Source of the DNA: Acidimicrobiaceae bacterium
GTDB taxonomy: Bacteria; Actinomycetota; Acidimicrobiia; Acidimicrobiales; Bog-793
Direction of reading: 5' to 3'
Assembly (NCBI GenBank): GCA_025463965.1
Contig: JAODBN010000326.1
Location: 1 to 10,893 of the forward strand
DNA length: 10,893 bases
Notes under the pieces: generated by a model
Databases searched by the model: none
Told to the model about the DNA's origin: nothing
Seen by the model: only the letters and a program-made list of their open reading frames with translations
Position numbers and translations under genes: made by a program
Part shown: in pieces, positions 1 through 7,397 of the stretch
Layout: every line of letters begins with the position of its first letter
Numbering within the stretch: position 1 is the stretch's first letter

Positions 1-812
1 ACACGGTCTACGGAGCCGAGCTTCTCGGGCGGCGCACCGCCCAGCTGCACGCCGCGCTGGCTTCTGGCACCGACGAGGCGTTCCGCCCCGAGCCCACGAC
101 GGCGATGAGCCGGCGGTCGCTCTACCAGTCCATGCGCACCACCGCCCGGCGCTCGCTCACCTTGCTGCGTCAGCGGCTGCGCACCCTTTCCAGCGAGGAC
201 GAGCCCCTCGCTCGCGAGGTGCTCGATCGCGAGGACGAGATCCTCGCCCGTCTCCAGTCCGTGCTCGAGGTCGAGGGAGGAGTGAGGATGCGCATCCACG
301 GTGACCTTCACCTCGGACAGGTCCTGTTCACCGGGCGCGACTACGTCTTCGTCGACTTCGAGGGCGAGCCTGCCCGAAGCCTCGGCGAGCGGCGCCTGAA
401 GCGCTCACCGGTTGCCGACGTCGCCGGCATGCTGCGCTCGTACCACTACAGCGCCCACACGGCCGTCGCCGATCTTGCCTCGCGCGGCGTGATCGGCCAG
501 GGGGCGGAGCTCGGCGCCCCGGGCGGGCCGCCTGGGACCTCGCTCACCGGCGAGCGCCGGGGACCGCTGTCGGTGGGCGACTACCGAGAGGCCGCGGACC
601 GCTTCGCCTTCTGGATGGGCACCGCCTTCCTCGCGGGCTACCTGCCCGAGGCGAGCGACCTGCTCCCTCCCGACCAAGAGCAGGTGCGCTCCCTGCTCGG
701 CGCGCACGTTCTCGACAAGGCCCTCTACGAGCTTCGCTATGAATTGGCCAACCGGCCCGAGTGGGTCCACCTCCCCCTCTACGGGCTCCGATTCCTGCTC
801 GGCGGCTCATGA
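1..812 (+). CDS. mak: Maltokinase, 3' part (5' end outside window)
   Basis: ATP-dependent kinase that phosphorylates maltose to maltose-1-phosphate, the donor used by GlgE; cytosolic. The frame is open from base 3, so the ATG at 105 is internal: residues before it (LLGRRTAQLHAALASGTDEA) already match the family. 269 residues are visible, roughly 60% of a stand-alone maltokinase of about 450. The kinase-like catalytic motif HGDLHLGQ is at nt 297-320 (catalytic Asp codon 303-305) and the metal-binding DFEGEP motif starts at 354. Downstream come the signature ERRLKRSP and the C-terminal KALYELRYELANRPEW. A Gly/Pro-rich loop (about nt 500-560) sits between two helices and is probably a variable insert. 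The stop TGA overlaps the malQ ATG. Whether the protein is free-standing or the C-terminal half of a TreS-Mak fusion cannot be decided because the N-terminal part is missing. Family assignment is firm. Confidence 0.95.
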   Translation, partial: TVYGAELLGRRTAQLHAALASGTDEAFRPEPTTAMSRRSLYQSMRTTARRSLTLLRQRLRTLSSEDEPLAREVLDREDEILARLQSVLEVEGGVRMRIHGDLHLGQVLFTGRDYVFVDFEGEPARSLGERRLKRSPVADVAGMLRSYHYSAHTAVADLASRGVIGQGAELGAPGGPPGTSLTGERRGPLSVGDYREAADRFAFWMGTAFLAGYLPEASDLLPPDQEQVRSLLGAHVLDKALYELRYELANRPEWVHLPLYGLRFLLGGS

Positions 813-2602
813 GCACCCCGCTCGAGGCGCTGGCCCGATCTCGGGGTATCGAGCTCCGCTACCAGGGAGCCGACGGAAAGCCGCACGCGGCGAGCCGACG
901 TGCGCTCGCTGCCATCGCCGAGGCCCTCGGCGACGTGGGATCGCTCCCCTTCCTCGTCGCGTGGGAGGGAGACCTCGCCATCGCGGGGCGACTGGCCGCG
1001 GGCACCCGGCTGGTCGGCGAGGACGGCATGGAGGTGCCGGCTGGCGAGCCGCTCCCCTACGGCTACTTCGAGCTTCAGCGCAAAGACGAGCTCGTTGCGA
1101 GAGTCGTCTCCGCACCCGTGCTCGAGCGGTCGTCGCCGGGATGGGCGCTGTTCGCCCCCACGTACGCGCTCGGGGACCTCGGAGACCTCGGGCGCCTCGG
1201 CGAGTGGTCGGCGGGGCTCGGAGCGTCTGCGGTGGCGACCCTGCCGCTGCTCGCCGAGCCGGCCACGATGGACGGGGCCGGTCCCGGCCAGCAGCCCTAC
1301 GCGCCGCTCAGTCGCATGTTCTGGAACGAGGCCAATCTCGACATCCAAGCGATCCCCGAGCTCAAGGGAGCCGAGGTGGCGACGACCGGTGCCCTTGCGG
1401 ATCTCGCCGGTCGGGCGAGCACGTTGCGCCCGCTTCTCGGCGAAGCCGCCAGGCGCCTGCTGAGGGCTCGCTCGGCGCGCCGGGACGCCTTCGTCGCCTA
1501 CCGGGCCGCGCATCCCGAGCTCGAGCGCTACTGCCGCTATCGCGCCGATCTCGAGGCGGCGCACGGGGGCTCGGATGGCACCGAGAGCGAGCTCGCCCAC
1601 GCGTTTGGCCAGTTCGCGATGGACTTTCAGCTTTCCCAGCTGGCCGCCCGGCTCGGCGGGGCCGGCTCGGGGCTGCTCCTCGACCTGCCGGTGGGATGCC
1701 GCCCCGACGGCTACGACGCATGGGCGCACCCCGAGGCGTTCGCCCGAGGCGCCTCGGTCGGCTCGCCGCCCGACGGGTTCTTCCGGGAAGGCCAGAACTG
1801 GGGCTTCCCCCCTCCTCATCCCGCGGCGGACCGCGCCGCGGGCTACCCGCTGTGGCGCGCGGTCCTCTCCCACCACCTCGCCCATGCCAGCTGGCTGCGG
1901 ATCGATCACGTGCTCGGCTGGAAGCGCCTGTGGTGGGTCCCCGAGGGCCACTCTCCCAAGGACGGCGCCTACGTCCGCAACCCCTTCGACGAGCTGCTGG
2001 CGGTGGCGTGCCTCGAAGCCTGGCGCCACGGCGCGCGCCTCGTGGGCGAGGACCTCGGCACGGTTCCCCGGGGCTTTCGCCCCGCGCTCTCCACTCGTGG
2101 CGTCGCCGGCATGGAGGTCGCCATCTTCGGCTTCCGCACACCTCGGCCCGACACGGTAGCCTACGTGGACACCCACGACACCGCCACCTTCGCCGGCTAC
2201 CTGCGCGGCAGCGACGTGGCGCTTCGCGAGCGCCTGGGCCTGACCACGCGCGGCGCGGCGCGCCGAGAGCTGGCCGAGCGCAGGCCTGTCGTGGAGCGCC
2301 TGGTGCGGCGGCTGGTGCGGCAAGGCCGTCTGGCAAAGGCCGAGCAAGACGACGCGCTCGCCGTGCTGACCGGTGTTCTCGAGGAGCTCGGCGAGTCCGA
2401 CGCAGAGCTGGTGGTCGTGGCGCTCGAGGACCTCCTCGCCGAGGAGGAGCCCCAGAACCTGCCGGGCACCACCCGCCCGGAGAACTTCGCCAGGCGGATC
2501 TCGCGCTCGCTCGAGGAGGTGCGGGCCGATCCCCGGGTGGTGCATGCGCTGCGCCGCCTGGATGCCACACGCCGGCTGGGTAAGCGCCCGCCGACTGGGT
2601 AA
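809..2602 (+). CDS. malQ: 4-alpha-glucanotransferase (amylomaltase, GH77)
   Basis: Transfers alpha-1,4-glucan segments between maltodextrins (disproportionation), releasing glucose and remodelling short chains; cytosolic. 597 residues. An N-terminal accessory region (about 1-105) precedes the GH77 barrel, which opens with APTYALGDLGDLGRL and PYAPLSRMFWNEANLDI. GH77 catalytic residues by motif: nucleophile D366 in LRIDHVLGW, acid/base E414 in GEDLGTVP, and D457 in VDTHDTATFAG. The C-terminal LPGTTRPENFARRI is the usual closing motif. The distance from E414 to D457 (43 residues) is shorter than in Thermus amylomaltase (E340 to D395), and THDT replaces the common THDN, so this belongs to a divergent MalQ branch. 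The ATG at 809 was chosen because it overlaps the mak stop (ATGA) and family similarity begins directly after it; an in-frame ATG at 761 would add residues encoded out of frame over mak. There is no Shine-Dalgarno sequence, so translation is probably coupled to mak. Substrate could be specialised. Confidence 0.92.
   Translation: MSTPLEALARSRGIELRYQGADGKPHAASRRALAAIAEALGDVGSLPFLVAWEGDLAIAGRLAAGTRLVGEDGMEVPAGEPLPYGYFELQRKDELVARVVSAPVLERSSPGWALFAPTYALGDLGDLGRLGEWSAGLGASAVATLPLLAEPATMDGAGPGQQPYAPLSRMFWNEANLDIQAIPELKGAEVATTGALADLAGRASTLRPLLGEAARRLLRARSARRDAFVAYRAAHPELERYCRYRADLEAAHGGSDGTESELAHAFGQFAMDFQLSQLAARLGGAGSGLLLDLPVGCRPDGYDAWAHPEAFARGASVGSPPDGFFREGQNWGFPPPHPAADRAAGYPLWRAVLSHHLAHASWLRIDHVLGWKRLWWVPEGHSPKDGAYVRNPFDELLAVACLEAWRHGARLVGEDLGTVPRGFRPALSTRGVAGMEVAIFGFRTPRPDTVAYVDTHDTATFAGYLRGSDVALRERLGLTTRGAARRELAERRPVVERLVRRLVRQGRLAKAEQDDALAVLTGVLEELGESDAELVVVALEDLLAEEEPQNLPGTTRPENFARRISRSLEEVRADPRVVHALRRLDATRRLGKRPPTG
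1820..1842. repeat. 9-bp perfect inverted repeat inside malQ
   Basis: The arms CCCGCGGCG (1820-1828) and CGCCGCGGG (1834-1842) are exact reverse complements around a 5-nt loop. The element lies within the malQ codons for HPAADRAAGYP and has no T tract after it, so it is not a terminator. It may fold in mRNA, but hairpins like this are expected by chance in such GC-rich coding DNA. Confidence 0.4.
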
Positions 2603-2607
2603 GGGAG
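2603..2607 (+). promoter_or_regulatory. Shine-Dalgarno sequence of glgB
   Basis: GGGAG directly after the malQ stop, 7 nt before the ATG at 2615. It is the only strong ribosome binding site in the five-gene run and supports 2615 as the glgB start, including the long N-terminal extension. Confidence 0.75.
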
Positions 2608-2614
2608 CCACGTC

Positions 2615-3040
2615 ATGAGCCCACGCAATGAATCACCCAAGGCCTCGGGCAAGTCGGGCCACAAGCACGGCGGGCACGGGGAGAAATCGACGACCGAGCC
2701 GGTCGCCTCACCCGGTGTGGTGTCCGGCGGCGACGACGGCACGAACGCAGATGTCAGCGCGCCGGCGACAAAGGGGCGCTCGGCCAAGGCGGCACGCAGC
2801 GCCTCCCGTGGCGGACGGTCGAGCGCGGCGCAGCCCGGCACGGCGCAAGCCAGCGCTGCGACCGCGACCGGTTCATCGGTCACCGTCGGCAGGACCGATC
2901 CGGACGGCGGGGCGGGCGCGAGAGGGCGACCGAAGGCGACCAAGGCAAACGGCGCGGCGAAGAAGGCGACCGGGGCTCGCGCCAGCGCGAGGCGCGAGGA
3001 GGCCGGTGCCCAAGCGGTGCAGGTCGCGCCCGACCTCATC
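2615..3040 (+). other. Disordered basic N-terminal extension of GlgB
   Basis: About 142 residues rich in Ala, Gly, Ser, Lys, Arg and Thr, with almost no aromatic or large hydrophobic residues. It contains a Gly/His/Lys patch near residues 12-24 (GKSGHKHGGHGEK) and a Lys/Ala-rich stretch near 103-125 (GRPKATKANGAAKKATGARA) resembling histone H1-like or HupB tails. No signal peptide or membrane segment is visible. The reading frame is maintained and G/C-rich at third positions, though codons near the start are less G/C-biased, as is common at translation starts. Function unknown. Confidence 0.8.
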
Positions 3041-4873
3041 GACGAGACGGCGCGCTACTTGTTCAATGAGGGGCGGAACTTCCGCGCCCACGAGATGCTC
3101 GGGGCGCATCCGACCGAGGACGGCTGGCGGTTCGCGGTCTGGGCCCCGAACGCCAAAGCGGTGTCGGTCATCCACGACCGCAACGGGTGGAGCGCCGGCG
3201 AGGACGCGCTCGCGCCACAGGGATCGAGCGGCATCTGGGCCGGCGTGGTGAAGGGCCTCGAAGCAGGCGACGCGTACAAGTACGCCGTCGACGGCGCGGC
3301 GGGCATGCGCGAGAAGGCGGACCCGTACGCGTTCGCCACCGAGGTGCCTCCGAAGACGGCGTCGGTGCTCACCGGGCTCGAGTACCAGTGGCACGACGGG
3401 GAGTGGATGGCCCGCCGGGCCCGCGCCCAGGCGCCGGACGCCCCGGTCAGCATCTACGAAGTCCATCTCGGCTCGTGGAGGCGCCCCGCTTCCTACGAGG
3501 CGCTGTCACGCGAGCTCGTCGAGTACGTCACGAGGATGGGCTTCACCCACGTGGAGTTCATGCCGGTGATGGAGCATCCCTTCTACGGGTCTTGGGGCTA
3601 TCAGACCTCGGGCTTTTTCGCCCCGACCTCGCGCTTTGGGCCGCCCGAGGGGTTCATGGCGCTCGTCGACGCGCTGCACCAGGCGGGCGTCGGGGTCATC
3701 CTCGACTGGGTGCCTTCGCACTTCGCCACCGACGCCTTCTCGCTCGGCGAGTTCGACGGGACCCACCTGTACGAGCACGCCGACCCTTCCCGGGCCATCC
3801 ATCCCGATTGGGGCAGCTACGAGTTCAACTTCGGGCGCCACGAGGTCCGGTCGTTCCTCGTCTCGAGTGCAACGTTCTGGCTCGAGCGCTACCACGCGGA
3901 CGGTCTTCGGGTGGACGCCGTGGCCTCCATGCTCTACCTCGACTACTCGCGCGAGTCGGGCCAGTGGGTCCCGAACGAGTACGGCGGCAACGAGGACCTC
4001 GAGGCGCTGTCGTTCCTTCGCCAGATGAACGAGCACGTCCACGAGGACTTCCCCGGGACCCTGACCGTCGCCGAGGAGTCGACCGCCTGGCCAGGGGTCA
4101 CCCGGCCGGCGAGCCACGGCGGGCTCGGCTTCTCGCTCAAGTGGGACATGGGCTGGATGCACGACACGCTCACCCACCTGTCGCGCGACCCGATCCACCG
4201 TCGCTGGCACTACGACGAGTTGACCTTTCGGGCGCTGTACGCCAACAGCGAGGCGTACGTGCTCCCGCTCTCCCACGACGAGGTCGTCTACGGCAAGGGC
4301 GCGCTTGCGACGAAGATGCCCGGCGACGACTGGCAGCGCCGCGCCAACCTGCGACTCCTGTTCGGGTACCAGTGGCTCCTCCCCGGAAAGAAGCTGATCT
4401 TCATGGGTGGCGAGCTCGCCACCTGGCAGGAGTGGAGCCACGAGTCCGAGCTCGAGTGGCACCTGCTGCACCATCCCGCGCACGCCGGGGTGGCCCGCTT
4501 TGTCGAGGACCTGAACCGCACCTACCGCCACTTCCCGGCCCTCCACGCCCGCGACCTCTCTCCAGACGGCTTCATGTGGGTGGACGCGGGGGCGCGCGAC
4601 GACGGGATCCTCGCCTGGCTCCGCTTCGCCGAGGGCCAGCCCGCGGTGCTGGCCGCGATCAACCTCACCCCGGTGCCGAGGACCAGGCGCCTCGGGGTCC
4701 CCCAGAGCGGCATTTGGGCCGAGGTGCTGAACAGCGACTCGGAGATCTACGGCGGCTCGGGCGTGGGCAATGGCGGCGGCGTGCAGGCGGAAGAGCCGTC
4801 GTGGAACGGCCAGCCCTACAGCGTGGAGGTCGTCCTGCCCCCGCTGGCGGTCGTTGCCTTCACGCCCCGATGA
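2615..4873 (+). CDS. glgB: 1,4-alpha-glucan branching enzyme (GH13)
   Basis: Cuts an alpha-1,4 chain and rejoins it through an alpha-1,6 bond, branching glycogen or the product of GlgE; cytosolic. 752 residues. Residues 1 to about 143 form a disordered, basic extension; a CBM48 module follows (about 145-250, starting YLFNEGRNFRAHEMLGAHP), then the GH13 barrel from about 279 (SIYEVHLGSWRR) and a C-terminal beta domain from about 650. Catalytic residues by motif: D364 (ILDWVPSHF), nucleophile D434 (GLRVDAVASM), acid/base E487 (VAEESTAW) and D555 (LPLSHDEVV). Spacing D434-E487-D555 equals that of E. coli GlgB (405-458-526), so the core is intact. The E. coli-type N1 module is absent, with the extension in its place. 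Two conserved positions differ: HDEVVYGK where E. coli has HDEVVHGK, and FMGGEL where E. coli has FMGNEF. Start: ATG with a good Shine-Dalgarno 7 nt upstream, 12 nt after malQ. The stop overlaps the treZ ATG. Confidence 0.97.
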   Translation: MSPRNESPKASGKSGHKHGGHGEKSTTEPVASPGVVSGGDDGTNADVSAPATKGRSAKAARSASRGGRSSAAQPGTAQASAATATGSSVTVGRTDPDGGAGARGRPKATKANGAAKKATGARASARREEAGAQAVQVAPDLIDETARYLFNEGRNFRAHEMLGAHPTEDGWRFAVWAPNAKAVSVIHDRNGWSAGEDALAPQGSSGIWAGVVKGLEAGDAYKYAVDGAAGMREKADPYAFATEVPPKTASVLTGLEYQWHDGEWMARRARAQAPDAPVSIYEVHLGSWRRPASYEALSRELVEYVTRMGFTHVEFMPVMEHPFYGSWGYQTSGFFAPTSRFGPPEGFMALVDALHQAGVGVILDWVPSHFATDAFSLGEFDGTHLYEHADPSRAIHPDWGSYEFNFGRHEVRSFLVSSATFWLERYHADGLRVDAVASMLYLDYSRESGQWVPNEYGGNEDLEALSFLRQMNEHVHEDFPGTLTVAEESTAWPGVTRPASHGGLGFSLKWDMGWMHDTLTHLSRDPIHRRWHYDELTFRALYANSEAYVLPLSHDEVVYGKGALATKMPGDDWQRRANLRLLFGYQWLLPGKKLIFMGGELATWQEWSHESELEWHLLHHPAHAGVARFVEDLNRTYRHFPALHARDLSPDGFMWVDAGARDDGILAWLRFAEGQPAVLAAINLTPVPRTRRLGVPQSGIWAEVLNSDSEIYGGSGVGNGGGVQAEEPSWNGQPYSVEVVLPPLAVVAFTPR

Positions 4874-6693
4874 GGCACGGGGCGCGCTACCTCGGCGACG
4901 GCCGTACCCACTTCAGCGTCTGGTCGCCCTGGACGAGCCAGGTCCAGCTGCTCGTCGACGACGAGCCGGCGGGAGTGCTCGGGCGCGAGCACGCCGGGTA
5001 CCACGTCGGGATCTTTCCCGCCGAGCCCGGTGCCCGCTACCGCTACCGCCTGGACGAGCGGGGCCCCTTCGCCGATCCGGCGTCGCGCTCGCAGCCGGAG
5101 GGGGTGCACGGTCCCTCCGAGGTGGTGGCCGAGCTCTCCGGAGCCGACCCCGCCTGGCGCGGGCTCGCGCGCTCCGCCTACGTGATCTGCGAGGTGCACG
5201 TCGGCGCCTTCTCGCAGGCGGGGACATTCGACGCGCTCGCCGAGGCGCTCCCCGAGCTCGCGGCGGCCGGCTACAGCGCGCTCGAGTGCATGCCGGTTGC
5301 CGCCTTTCCCGGAACCAGGAACTGGGGCTACGACGGGGTGTTCCCCTTCGCGGTCCAGCAGAGCTACGGCGGCCGAGAGGGCCTCGCTCGACTGGCCGAT
5401 GCAGCGCACCGCCAGAACATGGCGCTCGTGCTCGACGTGGTCTACAACCACATCGGCCCGGAGGGCGCGGTGCTGCAGGAGTACGGGCCCTACCTGACCG
5501 ACCGCTACAAGACGCCGTGGGGACCGGCCGTCAACGTCGACGGCTCGGGGAGCGACGAGGTGCGCCGTTTTTTCGTCGAGCACGCCGTCACCGCCGTGCG
5601 CGAGCTCGGCGTGGACGGCTTTCGCCTCGACGCCGCTCATGAGATCCCGGATCGAAGCGCGCACCCGTTCCTCGCCGAGCTGACCGAGGCCCTCCACGCC
5701 GAGGGGCGGCGCCTCGGCCGGACAATCACCGTTGTCGCCGAGAGCCCCGCCAATGACCCGCGCCTTGTGTCCCCCGAGGGGCTCGACCTCGACGGGGTGT
5801 GGAACGACGACTACCACCACAGCCTGCGCGTGGCGCTCACCGGCGAGCAGGACCGCTACTTCGGCGACTACTCGGGAACCCCCGATCTCGCCAAGGCGTG
5901 CACCGCGGGCTTCGTCGTCGCCGGGCGCTACTCGCCCTCTCGGGGCTCGCGCCACGGGGCGCCCGGCAAGGTGGCGGGCGAGCGGCTCGTGGTCTTCGCC
6001 CAGAACCACGACCAGATCGGAAACGGCGGCTACGGCCACCGACTGGCCGAGCAGCTGCCCCTCGAGGCCCAGTTCCCCATCACCGCGCTCGTCTGCTGCT
6101 CGGGCCAGGTCCCGCTTCGCTTCATGGGAGAGGAGTACGGAGAGAAGGCGCCGTTCCACTACTTCACCGACCACAGTGACCCCGCCCTGATCGAAGGGGT
6201 CCGCAAGGGTCGGCGCGAGGAAGTCGGCGGGGGCGAGGAGGCGCCCGATCCGCAGGACCCGGCGACCTTTGCCGCCTGCCGGCCGAACCGCGACCTCGCA
6301 AAGGACGGGGTGCACGCCGAGCTGGCGGAATTCCAGCGCAAGCTGCTCGCCCTGCGAAAGGCCGAGCCGTCCCTCGGCGCCCTCGAGCCCGAGCGCTCCT
6401 CGTGCTACTTCGAGGGACAAGTCCTGTTCTTGTTGCGCCGGGCCGACGAGCTGCTCGGGGCGCGCCCGGTCGTCGTGGCGGTCAACCTCGGGGCCGAGCC
6501 GGTGGAGCTGGCGCCGCCGTTGCTGTCGGACTGCCGCCTCGACGTGCTCGCGTCGCGCGGCGCGCCGCAGGGTCGCCTCACCCCGACACCGGACGGGACC
6601 GTGCTCGTGCACCTCGAGGGTTACGGCGTGCTCATCGCCGGGGTGGTGGAGCCCGCGCCCGGCCACTTCGCCGAGTCGGCCGGGATTCGGTGA
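4870..6693 (+). CDS. treZ: Malto-oligosyltrehalose trehalohydrolase (GH13)
   Basis: Hydrolyses the alpha-1,4 bond next to the terminal trehalose unit made by TreY, releasing free trehalose; cytosolic. 607 residues, slightly longer than usual (about 560-600). Order: N-terminal CBM48-like domain (about 4-95) ending in the TreZ hallmark DPASRSQPEGVHGPS (69-83), GH13 barrel from about 105 (VICEVHVGAFSQAGT), then a C-terminal beta domain. Catalytic motifs: D189 (LVLDVVYNHIGPEG), nucleophile D254 (GVDGFRLDAAHEI), acid/base E291 (VVAESPANDPRL), D381 (FAQNHDQIGN). The later block EGVRKGRREEV...PDPQDPATF is also characteristic of TreZ and separates it from GlgB and GlgX. The ATG overlaps the glgB stop (ATGA) and has no Shine-Dalgarno sequence, suggesting translational coupling. 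The stop overlaps the treY GTG. Together with treY this completes the TreY-TreZ route. Confidence 0.96.
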   Translation: MRHGARYLGDGRTHFSVWSPWTSQVQLLVDDEPAGVLGREHAGYHVGIFPAEPGARYRYRLDERGPFADPASRSQPEGVHGPSEVVAELSGADPAWRGLARSAYVICEVHVGAFSQAGTFDALAEALPELAAAGYSALECMPVAAFPGTRNWGYDGVFPFAVQQSYGGREGLARLADAAHRQNMALVLDVVYNHIGPEGAVLQEYGPYLTDRYKTPWGPAVNVDGSGSDEVRRFFVEHAVTAVRELGVDGFRLDAAHEIPDRSAHPFLAELTEALHAEGRRLGRTITVVAESPANDPRLVSPEGLDLDGVWNDDYHHSLRVALTGEQDRYFGDYSGTPDLAKACTAGFVVAGRYSPSRGSRHGAPGKVAGERLVVFAQNHDQIGNGGYGHRLAEQLPLEAQFPITALVCCSGQVPLRFMGEEYGEKAPFHYFTDHSDPALIEGVRKGRREEVGGGEEAPDPQDPATFAACRPNRDLAKDGVHAELAEFQRKLLALRKAEPSLGALEPERSSCYFEGQVLFLLRRADELLGARPVVVAVNLGAEPVELAPPLLSDCRLDVLASRGAPQGRLTPTPDGTVLVHLEGYGVLIAGVVEPAPGHFAESAGIR

Positions 6694-7377
6694 GCCTGCG
6701 CCCGGGCCTCGGGGCGACCTACCGGCTCCAGCTCGCGCCGGCCCTCGGCTTTCGTGACGCCGCGGCCATCGTCCCCTACCTCGCGGACCTCGGGATCGAG
6801 ACGTGCTACTGCTCGCCCGTCGCCGAGGCGGTACTCGGGAGCACCCACGGCTACGACGGCACCGATCCGACGCGCCTTCGCGCCGAGCTCGGGGGCGAGG
6901 AGGGCTTCGCTCAGCTCGTCGCGGCCTGCGAGGCGGCCGGGCTCGGGCTGATGGTCGACTGGGTGCCCAACCATCTGTCCACGGCGAGCCCGTGGTGGCG
7001 CCGCCTGCTCGCGGAGGGCCCAGGCTCGGAGATGGCGGAGGTGTTCGACGTCGACTGGTCCTCCGGGCTCGTGACCCTGCCCTTGCTCGACCGGCCGCTC
7101 GCCGAGGCGCTGACGGCCGGGCTCCTCGAGCTGGGCGAGCGCGACGGAGAGCCGGTGCTGCTCATCGGCGGGACCGACCTCCCGCTCGCCGGCGGGCGCC
7201 CCCGAGCGGGCGAGGACCTGGTCGAGGTGATCGCGGCCCAGCACTACCGCCTGGTCGACTGGCACGACCGGTCGGACCGCAACTACCGGCGCTTTTTCGA
7301 CATCGACGGCCTCGTCGGGGTTCGCGTCGAGCTGCGCGAGGTCTTCGAGCGCACCCACATCCTGATCACCGAGCTCG

Positions 7378-7397
7378 CGAGATCCGGCCGGATCTCG
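7378..7397. repeat. Perfect 20-bp palindrome inside treY
   Basis: The half-site CGAGATCCGG is followed directly by its exact reverse complement CCGGATCTCG, with no spacer. It covers the codons for about RSGRIS, ending 12 nt before the catalytic Asp codon (7410). It could be a dimeric-protein binding site, but no promoter context is visible and coincidence is possible. Confidence 0.5.

Noticed and set aside
2431..2447. Near-palindrome CCTCCTCG-C-CGAGGAGG in malQ
   Set aside because: It encodes the conserved ALEDLLAEEE segment with Leu and Glu codons that naturally form such symmetry; there is no sign of regulatory use.
779..2611. A 610-codon open frame on the minus strand opposite malQ
   Set aside because: It arises from G/C-rich third positions of malQ on the other strand. 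Its translation is Arg/Gly/Pro/Ala-rich without any domain I recognise, while the plus frame has full GH77 motifs.
3187..4869. Open frame continuing upstream of treZ through most of glgB, which could suggest a much larger TreZ fusion
   Set aside because: The upstream part is out of frame with the clear GlgB protein, has an Arg-rich translation without domain similarity, and TreZ similarity starts at the ATG at 4870.
4816..6666. A 616-codon open frame on the minus strand opposite treZ
   Set aside because: Same composition effect; the plus frame carries all TreZ catalytic and signature motifs and the minus translation shows none.
6402..6689. In-frame open extension upstream of treY that would add 96 residues
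   Set aside because: It overlaps the treZ C-terminal domain in another frame and has no TreY similarity; the GTG at 6690 sits right before the canonical TYRLQL start.
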